Position numbers and translations under genes: made by a program
The notes under the pieces: model-generated
What the model was told of the DNA's origin: nothing
The model's input: only the letters and a program-made list of their open reading frames with translations
Database searches by the model: none
Shown here: one piece after another, positions 50,916 to 55,948 of the stretch
How positions within the stretch are numbered: the stretch's first letter is position 1
Layout: every line of letters begins with the position of its first letter
Source: Candidatus Saccharimonadota bacterium
GTDB lineage: Bacteria; Patescibacteriota; Saccharimonadia; Saccharimonadales; Saccharimonadaceae
Length of the DNA stretch: 55,948 bases
Reading direction: 5' to 3'
Assembly: GCA_017460105.1 (NCBI GenBank)
Contig: JAFUBS010000007.1
Span: forward strand, 1-55,948

Positions 50916-52163
50916 TTACTTCATTAACTTTTTACGGCTAGCAATATAATAACCAATAGCAGTAGTCATGCTACCTGCACCAAGTGCAATCGCTACAACC
51001 TCAGTAGGACCAGTATCTGGAAGTTCCTTTGGAGTAGGTGTAGGAGTTGGAGTAGGTGTAGGAGTTGGAGTAGGTTCACAATTATCGCGAACCACCATTA
51101 CTGAAGCGTCATCCTTGGTAACCTTTGAGTTTACCGTAGAAGAAGCCCAGTTTACCAATTGGTTAGAACCACATACTAAGCTGTTATTCACAACCTTAGC
51201 AGTGAAACGTACATAAGCATTACCATTTGCAGTATAGCTACCAATGTTAATACCAGATGTAGTTACAGTGTTATCTTTAAGCTTCACACCACTTTGATAA
51301 TTGGCGTTGTAAAGATAAGTAGAATCGTTAACATATTCCAAGTTAGTTGGAAGAACGTCACGAATCATTACGTCGTTTACCTGCTCACCAAGCAAGTTTA
51401 CGTATTCGATCTGGAATTCAACCTCGTCACCAATCTTGGCGTCGACAGACTCAGACCAAGTCTTAGTATTCTTTACGCGTACAGTCTTAGAAAGCTTTGC
51501 GCTTACAGACTTATGGACTTTTACTTCAATGGTTACCACGCCATCATATTCATAACAGCCAGGAATCTTACCATTCAACGAATCATAACCAAGTGTAACA
51601 CCAGAAGTGATTACATTGTTAGAAAGTTTCACAGTACCCATCTTAGCGTTAGTATATTCAGCAGAACCATCTACATATTCCAAATAAAAGTCGTCGTTAG
51701 AGTTAAAGACAACTTCATCCCAATAACGATTAGGAGCAGCATTTGAAGAATTCAAATAGCCCACAATCGTTTGAGATTTACCAACCGTAGTTGGAAGAGA
51801 AAAGTTAGCAGTTACATTTTCTGCAATCTTTTCCATGCCCTTAGGGCTGTTATTGTGAACATAGAGACGAACTTTAATTACGTCACCATCTTTCACGTTA
51901 ATCGTATCAGCCTTCCATACAGCAGAATTATCTGCAGTATTTTTGGCACCTACGAAGTTTTTCTCATCACCAATTTTACCATCGGAGATAGAGTTAAAAG
52001 TAATGGTATCACCAAGTTTTCCAGCATTAATATCTGAAATAGTATAACTTGGACGACCATTAGCAGAGTCACCCCAAGCCATTACAGCTGTAGGGATCAT
52101 AGTTGCACCAGCTACGACGAGCGCAGCCGCTGTGCCAAGCACAGTCTTATAAATTTTATTCAT
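50916..52163 (-). CDS. Cell-wall surface adhesin with LPDTG sorting signal
   Basis: A 415-residue protein. It has a signal peptide (about 1-29, cleavage after AVMA), two beta-sandwich domains, the second a DUF11-like repeat (KIGDEVEFQIEYVN, IRDVLPTNLEYV), a (PT)n spacer and an LPDTG motif. A hydrophobic helix and a KKLMK tail follow, which is the standard sortase substrate ending. It should be covalently linked to the cell wall or a pilus; no sortase gene is in the window. The ATG at 52163 has AAAGGA 10 bases upstream. Two large hairpins lie in its upstream region (52197-52231 and 52250-52275). Confidence 0.85.
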   Translation of the reverse strand: MNKIYKTVLGTAAALVVAGATMIPTAVMAWGDSANGRPSYTISDINAGKLGDTITFNSISDGKIGDEKNFVGAKNTADNSAVWKADTINVKDGDVIKVRLYVHNNSPKGMEKIAENVTANFSLPTTVGKSQTIVGYLNSSNAAPNRYWDEVVFNSNDDFYLEYVDGSAEYTNAKMGTVKLSNNVITSGVTLGYDSLNGKIPGCYEYDGVVTIEVKVHKSVSAKLSKTVRVKNTKTWSESVDAKIGDEVEFQIEYVNLLGEQVNDVMIRDVLPTNLEYVNDSTYLYNANYQSGVKLKDNTVTTSGINIGSYTANGNAYVRFTAKVVNNSLVCGSNQLVNWASSTVNSKVTKDDASVMVVRDNCEPTPTPTPTPTPTPTPKELPDTGPTEVVAIALGAGSMTTAIGYYIASRKKLMK

Positions 52164-52196
52164 AATAAGTATTTCCTTTCTAATTAACAATAATCA

Positions 52197-52231
52197 AAAT
52201 TTGAATTGAAATTCACTTTCAATTCAAATTT
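52197..52231 (-). repeat. 15-bp perfect inverted repeat upstream of the LPDTG gene
   Basis: AAATTTGAATTGAAA, 5-base loop, TTTCAATTCAAATTT. It lies 34 bp before the start codon. Lacking a T-run, it could be a leader hairpin or an operator for a dimeric regulator. Confidence 0.75.
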
Positions 52232-52249
52232 AGAAATGGTTTCTTTGCT

Positions 52250-52275
52250 GAACTTTCTTTTCCGAAAGAAAGTTC
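52250..52275. terminator. 11-bp hairpin between the 52472 gene and the LPDTG gene
   Basis: GAACTTTCTTT-TCCG-AAAGAAAGTTC. It may end transcripts of the 52472-54298 gene on the minus strand. The T-run is weak, so this role is uncertain. Confidence 0.5.
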
Positions 52276-52316
52276 AAGATTTTGCTAGCCGACTTGTTAA
52301 TTTTCTTCTGTACCAC

Positions 52317-52332
52317 CAACCGAATCATCTCA
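52317..52332 (+). repeat. Left copy of a 16-bp inverted repeat around the 52472-54298 gene
   Basis: CAACCGAATCATCTCA, repeated in inverted orientation at 54410-54425. The similarity continues inward for about 8 bases (CTTCAA / TTTCAA). Confidence 0.7.
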
Positions 52333-52351
52333 AACTTCAAATTCATGGGGG

Positions 52352-52471
52352 ATGCCCGGCGGATATACCGCCAGGCTCCAGATAATGTACTTGTGCTCTC
52401 CCCAGGAGCACACATCCTTCAGACCTCCCCAGATCCAAAGGTTTTGCCCTTACGGGCAGTCTATGCAGACA
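52352..52471 (-). other. Structured 3' region of the 52472-54298 transcript
   Basis: Three strong hairpins: GCCCGGCGG-ATATA-CCGCCAGGC (52354-52376), TGTGCTC-7-GAGCACA (52392-52412) and TGCCC-TTAC-GGGCA (52445-52458). On the minus strand the octamer CTGGGGAG occurs three times (twice here, once in the last codons of the gene), one of them in the loop of the second hairpin. I see no coding sequence with a ribosome site. Role unknown: mRNA stability, protein binding or a processed RNA. Confidence 0.5.
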
Positions 52472-54298
52472 TTAGTCTACAGGGCCTCCCCAGGCACCTG
52501 CAGGACTGTTTTCATCGTTAGAAATCGGCTGGCCAGTTTCGGTCTTCGCCTCTTCTTTTTGTACCGGCGTCGGCACGTCAATTCCACCGTTTCCAGTGCC
52601 TTTGTCGGCATTACTGTCAACATGGGCTTCCGGAACAATTACGGTAGGAACATTCGCGTCTCCACCTTGCTTTTGTCCAGCATTGATTTCTTCCTTCTCT
52701 TTGACATCTTCCTTATATTCAGGATAAGTCACATCGGAAGAAGAATTTTCCGGCTGCACGGCAGATTCGCTGGCACCCACACCATTATTGGTGCTCGGCC
52801 CAGGACCAGGGTTGTCGTTCGGCTGAACAACCTCTCCCTGAGTACCCTGAGTCGGGTCTTTCGGTTTCGGCGTAGGTGTCGGAGTAGGCGTCGGCGTAGG
52901 AGCCGGTGTAGGCGTCGGCGTCGGCTGCGGCTTCGGCGTCGGCGTAGGAGCCGGCTTTGGCGTAGGCGTAGGAGCCGGCTTTGGCGTAGGCGTCGGCGTA
53001 GGATTCGGCGTAGGATTCACTGTAGGGACCGGAGTCGGAGTCGGCTTTGGCGTAGGTTTTGGTGACGGTTTAATATTCATCACCTTTTCTACGTTTACCG
53101 GCTGGAATCCACAATCAATACGGTATGCCACCGCAATGGTTTTGGTCGTTCCAGCGCCACCAGAACCTTCTGTGGTAGTTACACCCTTAATTTTAAAGGT
53201 GTAAACCAAGAATGTTCCGCTGTGATTTAATGTTTTCATTACAATCACATCCGGCACTCCGTCTACGGTGTACGGATTCATGTACATTTGGTCATCAAGA
53301 CCAGATGTACGTGTCTCCATACTAATGGTTCCTTTGTCCAGATACTTGAAGAAAGCATCCAGAGTCTTATCATAAGACGCCTGGTCTTTCATCCAAGTCT
53401 CTTTCGCCTCGTTGATGGTTTTAGCCCAGTCTCCTTTACAGGAGTCGTAGAACTCGCCGAGATAGCGAGTTCCCATCAAGGCATCAAACCATGCCATGTC
53501 GGCCGCTCCCCTTGCGGGGTCTTTACGAAGGACTTGACGAAAAATCTCGTCATAGTCCTTTTCGGTAAGGCCTTTTTCAATCGGATTCGGACCGAAGTTA
53601 AAGTCATTATCTTCGTCCTTATCCGACTGAAGCGAGGTGTTTCCAAAAGCATACCACGGCTTTGTGTCTGCAGCAGTAGCAGCGACACTAGCCTCGGTAG
53701 TTTCGGTGTTCTCCGCCTTGACCGTGGTTGCATCATCTACTGCATTCACAGCAGAAGCCGCAGCGGTGTCGAACGATTTTCCAATCGCCGCCACCGCAGT
53801 TGCAGAATTCTTGATAAGCAGGAATGCTCCCAGAATCGCAACCGCTACAGCTCCGTAGAGATAAGCCTTCCTACCACTAACAATGCTGTGATAGTAAAGA
53901 CATTCTACAGCCGCGGAGAACAGACATACGAGCGCCACGACAAGCGGAATCTTAGTAGCGAATCCGCCCATCACTTCTGCGATAGCCATCGCATAGAAGA
54001 ACAATACTCCTATGGCGAAAACATAACACAGAAACTGCATGCGACTCGTACCTCCATTATGCCAATTCCAGGCCAGATAGGCCATAATAGCAAAAATGGA
54101 GATGAGACAGATACCCGCAAGCAGCGGGATACTCTTGGCAGTCGTCACCAGCAACGCGGTGAGGGCGCCAAAAATAAGTGACTTTTCACTCGGCCAAGCA
54201 ATGCACTCGGCCAGCGATGCCCCCTCATTCTCAATAGAGAAGAGGAAGAAACTTATCGCGATTGTCGCGATAATGAACCTTAATACAAACGCTAACAT
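52472..54298 (-). CDS. Polytopic membrane protein with Pro-Thr repeat stalk
   Basis: A 608-residue protein. Five or six membrane helices occupy residues 1-165. An acidic globular region follows (about 205-400). Next is a (PTP/PKP)-repeat stalk (about 405-490), then a disordered acidic tail with [11 protein letters not shown] and QPENSSSD. The stalk resembles wall-spanning linkers of Gram-positive surface proteins, but there is no sorting signal. No family is recognised. GGAGGT lies 4 bases before the ATG. It is transcribed from a consensus promoter through a leader of about 170 nt, unlike the leaderless genes elsewhere. It is bracketed by 16-bp inverted repeats. Confidence 0.65.
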   Translation of the reverse strand: MLAFVLRFIIATIAISFFLFSIENEGASLAECIAWPSEKSLIFGALTALLVTTAKSIPLLAGICLISIFAIMAYLAWNWHNGGTSRMQFLCYVFAIGVLFFYAMAIAEVMGGFATKIPLVVALVCLFSAAVECLYYHSIVSGRKAYLYGAVAVAILGAFLLIKNSATAVAAIGKSFDTAAASAVNAVDDATTVKAENTETTEASVAATAADTKPWYAFGNTSLQSDKDEDNDFNFGPNPIEKGLTEKDYDEIFRQVLRKDPARGAADMAWFDALMGTRYLGEFYDSCKGDWAKTINEAKETWMKDQASYDKTLDAFFKYLDKGTISMETRTSGLDDQMYMNPYTVDGVPDVIVMKTLNHSGTFLVYTFKIKGVTTTEGSGGAGTTKTIAVAYRIDCGFQPVNVEKVMNIKPSPKPTPKPTPTPVPTVNPTPNPTPTPTPKPAPTPTPKPAPTPTPKPQPTPTPTPAPTPTPTPTPTPKPKDPTQGTQGEVVQPNDNPGPGPSTNNGVGASESAVQPENSSSDVTYPEYKEDVKEKEEINAGQKQGGDANVPTVIVPEAHVDSNADKGTGNGGIDVPTPVQKEEAKTETGQPISNDENSPAGAWGGPVD

Positions 54299-54474
54299 TT
54301 CTACCTCCTAGGCAATAGTGGAGGCTTCACCCCCACTCAAAACGAAAAACAACGTAAGAAATAGGGGATTTGGGGATTGCATAGACTCAGATCTCAATTA
54401 CTTGAAATCTGAGATGATTCGGTTGTTAATGGTCGTCTTGTTTTGTTAACACACCCAAAACTCAGACTACTTTC
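54299..54474 (-). other. Long mRNA leader of the 52472-54298 gene
   Basis: It contains a GTGGGGGTGAAGCC/CTCCAC hairpin near the ribosome site, a CTCAGAT...ATCTGAG hairpin (54386-54413) and the right 16-bp repeat. No upstream ORF with a ribosome site is apparent. The arrangement would allow post-transcriptional control, but I recognise no riboswitch class. Confidence 0.45.
54410..54425 (-). repeat. Right copy of the 16-bp inverted repeat
   Basis: CAACCGAATCATCTCA on the minus strand, the inverted partner of 52317-52332. Confidence 0.7.
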
Positions 54475-54503
54475 ATTGTATCACACTTTCGCTTTTTTGT
54501 CAA
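54475..54503 (-). promoter_or_regulatory. Promoter of the 52472-54298 gene
   Basis: TTGACA (54498-54503), 17-bp spacer, TACAAT (54475-54480). The context TGTGATACAATGAA is shared almost exactly with the promoter at 55661-55689. Confidence 0.88.
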
Positions 54504-54599
54504 TATATATACCACCTTTTTCGCTTATGGCAAAACTACCATTTCGTATCTGTTTTCTACTGCGCATTACTAGTTTTCACATCATGGTTCATTGAGCAT

Positions 54600-54627
54600 G
54601 AAAAACCCGGTCCATTACAGACCGGGT
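54600..54627 (-). terminator. Rho-independent terminator of the 54637-55581 gene
   Basis: ACCCGGTC, 7-base loop, GACCGGGT followed on the minus strand by TTTTT, 10 bp after the stop. Confidence 0.93.
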
Positions 54628-54636
54628 AATTCCTGG

Positions 54637-55581
54637 TTACTTCAGATAATCTTCGAGTACCGGCGGGGTGTGCGAAGGCTTTTTGTCCTTCACAACAACT
54701 TTGATGATTTCCGCCTTATCGGCAGATTTTCCCGACAGTTCCTCAAAGATTTCGCGGCTGAAGGTCGCAAACCTACGGCTCTCACCGGAAGCGGTTTGAG
54801 AAGTTAATCCAGAATAGAAATTCAGGATCTTCTTCCCGTTCGGCACATTCTCGAGACCCTGCGGCATCAGAATAATTCTTTTGCCAGCATTAGCCTTCAA
54901 CGTGCAGAACGATACCGTCCCGGTTGCCTTAGCCAGCTCTTCAGCCAGCCTCAGCACTTCCACGGCGTTTCCGCTAATTGCAGCAATTCCGATTGCGCGG
55001 AGAATCGATTCAACCTCCGCGTCATACTGCTGATCGGCCTTGGCGTGTCTGAATTTATACCCTTTCGAGATCTCAGACCGCTTCACATCCGGCTTCGTCA
55101 GTTCGGGCTGCTTCTCCGGTTTAGCTTCCGCTTCAGTCGGCTTAGCCTCTTCGACTTCCGCCGATTCAGTTTCCGCGGCTGCTTCCGCCTTTTCGACCTT
55201 CACAGGTTCTGCTTTCATGACAGTCTCTTTGGCGACCGACTCAGCGTTCTTAGCCGCAGCTTTACTCGCGAGAATTTCTTCCTTTTTCTCCTCGAGACGA
55301 TTAGCTGCATCCCAGAAAACGTCGTGATCCGGTTCCGGTTTTTTAATTTCCGAAACCATTGTTGAGAGAAGATCATTGGCTTCCTTATCTGGCTTTTCGC
55401 CGATAAAGAAGTCAGCGAGTTCGCGGAGCTTTGTCTCGCAGGTAGCTCTTACTCCCTCAACTAATACTTCGGCGTTAGATTCAGTTTCGACTTCTTCGAT
55501 TTCGTCTTCGACTTCCTCGATTTCATCGTTAACAATGTCAGCCTCCTGGGCTTCGCGAAGTTCCTTCCACTTATTCTTCAT
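54637..55581 (-). CDS. Hypothetical protein with acidic/alanine-rich low-complexity middle
   Basis: A 314-residue soluble protein. An acidic N-terminal segment (EEVEDEIEEVETE) and a helical region (about 40-105) precede an A/E/K/P-rich linker (about 108-165). The compact C-terminal domain (about 175-314) contains GYKFRHAKADQQYDAEVESI (in part), KRIILMPQGLENVPNG and an FATFSREIFEELSG end. I recognise no family. The ATG at 55581 follows AAAGGA by 10 bases. The transcript starts near 55654, so the frame to 55611 is possible but has no ribosome site. Its promoter is nearly the same as that of the neighbouring 52472 gene, which suggests co-regulation. Confidence 0.6.
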   Translation of the reverse strand: MKNKWKELREAQEADIVNDEIEEVEDEIEEVETESNAEVLVEGVRATCETKLRELADFFIGEKPDKEANDLLSTMVSEIKKPEPDHDVFWDAANRLEEKKEEILASKAAAKNAESVAKETVMKAEPVKVEKAEAAAETESAEVEEAKPTEAEAKPEKQPELTKPDVKRSEISKGYKFRHAKADQQYDAEVESILRAIGIAAISGNAVEVLRLAEELAKATGTVSFCTLKANAGKRIILMPQGLENVPNGKKILNFYSGLTSQTASGESRRFATFSREIFEELSGKSADKAEIIKVVVKDKKPSHTPPVLEDYLK

Positions 55582-55660
55582 ATACTTACCATCCTTTCTT
55601 CGTGGAAGCACACCAACAACCTCTGAAAAACCAGTTATTAATGTGCAATATTATGCCTTC

Positions 55661-55689
55661 ATTGTATCACAAATACGCAAAATTGTCAA
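55661..55689 (-). promoter_or_regulatory. Promoter of the 54637-55581 gene
   Basis: TTGACA (55684-55689), 17-bp spacer, TACAAT (55661-55666), with TTGTGATACAATGAA around the -10. Confidence 0.88.
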
Positions 55690-55739
55690 GCTTAACGCAT
55701 TATATAGCATCACATGTCAAACATTCGCTAATTCTGTCC

Positions 55740-55767
55740 TTGATTTTTCGCCTAAAAAATGTATAAT
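55740..55767 (+). promoter_or_regulatory. Promoter of the interrupted tRNA-His gene
   Basis: TTGATT (55740-55745), 16-bp spacer, TATAAT (55762-55767), 9 bases before the tRNA. Confidence 0.8.
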
Positions 55768-55776
55768 TATTTACAT

Positions 55777-55816
55777 GGTGGGATTAGCTCAGATGGTTAG
55801 AGCGTCTGATTGTGGT
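55777..55816 (+). tRNA. tRNA-His(GTG), 5' half
   Basis: The 5' half fits a tRNA exactly: encoded G-1 (55777), acceptor strand GTGGGAT (55778-55784), T8 A9, D-arm GCTC-AGATGGTTA-GAGC, anticodon stem TCTGA and loop TTGTGGT with anticodon GTG (55812-55814). The encoded extra G is the identity mark of histidine tRNA. The matching TCAGA of the anticodon stem does not follow, and no T-arm occurs in the remaining 130 bases. The gene is therefore interrupted in the anticodon loop; the 3' half must lie beyond the window or be missing. Confidence 0.78.
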
Positions 55817-55948
55817 CCAAATCATCGTGAGTTTCTTGGGGGATAAATCGTTAGTTAAATTACTTTGTTTACCTGGTCGAAAGACCAGATTTTTTTATTC
55901 AAGGAAACGGAGTCGAGGCTCTATATCAGAATATCCTTTGATAGCCTC
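55817..55948 (+). other. Probable group I intron in the tRNA-His anticodon loop (partial)
   Basis: The sequence after the anticodon folds well. It has a perfect CTGGTC-GAAA-GACCAG hairpin, a P-element-like ATTCAAGGAAAC and a long GAGGC...TATCA / TGATA...GCCTC stem at the edge. The 5' exon ends in T, as group I introns require. TGATT of the anticodon arm can pair with AATCA just inside the insert. The R and S core elements would lie outside the window. The boundaries and class are inferred. Confidence 0.5.

Noticed and set aside
50980-51075. Short tandem repeat GGAGTAGGTGTA as a CRISPR or regulatory array
   Set aside because: It encodes the (PT)n spacer before LPDTG on the minus strand. No unique spacers exist; no CRISPR array or cas gene was seen in the window.
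52230-52415. Minus-strand ORF of 61 aa between the 52472 gene and the LPDTG gene
   Set aside because: It runs through strong hairpins, lacks a ribosome site for any of its ATGs and shows no coding-like composition.
52352-53065. Plus-strand ORF with arginine-rich repeats
   Set aside because: It is the antisense reading of the Pro-Thr repeat stalk of the 52472-54298 gene.

Overview
The window looks like a chromosomal segment of a small-genome Gram-positive-like bacterium, most probably a Saccharibacteria (TM7)/Patescibacteria member. The reasons are the very compact, overlapping housekeeping genes, many anchored or secreted proteins of unknown function, a secreted DUF1524-type HNH nuclease, a FISUMP-domain surface protein, an LPxTG-type protein, two ~1000-residue membrane proteins of the VirB6/TrbL-like secretion type common in this group, and a miniature TsaB. 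This assignment is inference; no taxonomic marker is complete here. UGA reads as stop.

Layout. 1-480: 5' end of a 23S rRNA gene (minus) with its own consensus promoter and no 16S in front of it. 480-4440: surface-protein locus, including two inverted paralogues (2721-3332 and 3767-4387) that share a 118-bp near-identical leader and signal-peptide repeat around a promoter-bearing spacer. 4536-9900: CdiA-CT-like nuclease, tyrosine recombinase, secreted thioredoxin-like/rhodanese-like/HNH nuclease operon, small unknown genes and a candidate small RNA. 9875-16980: NYN protein, ychF, beta-helix protein, an RNase HII-YraN fusion, rplS and a radA-ruvC-ruvA operon. 17009-24000: large secreted protein with its TPR-like partner, murC/tsaE/tsaB and a fibro-slime protein. 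23984-27090: clpC-clpP under a perfect CIRCE operator. 27193-34090: galU, lepA and anchored proteins. 34226-38408: truB-rpsO-pnp, split by an opposite-strand gene. 38442-43703: PRC-barrel gene, recA-nudix-recX operon, murB-folD. 43758-50830: membrane (type IV secretion-like) cluster. 50916-55600: LPDTG adhesin and two genes with consensus promoters, long leaders and strong Shine-Dalgarno sites. 55777-end: 5' half of a tRNA-His whose anticodon arm is interrupted, probably by a group I intron.

Two genome-wide habits stand out. First, about twenty genes start 6-10 nt after a TATAAT box, usually of the extended TGnTATAAT form, so their mRNAs should be leaderless. Shine-Dalgarno sites are used mainly by surface, operon-internal and accessory genes. 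Second, a family of GC-rich palindromic elements of about 95-121 bp sits inside five essential or housekeeping ORFs (ychF, tsaE, lepA, recX, murB), keeping each frame open and adding 30-39 residues in loop positions, and once in the pnp leader. Their cores are related, while their outer arms are locus-specific inverted copies. They resemble Rickettsia palindromic elements in behaviour, and I regard them as the most interesting feature of the window.
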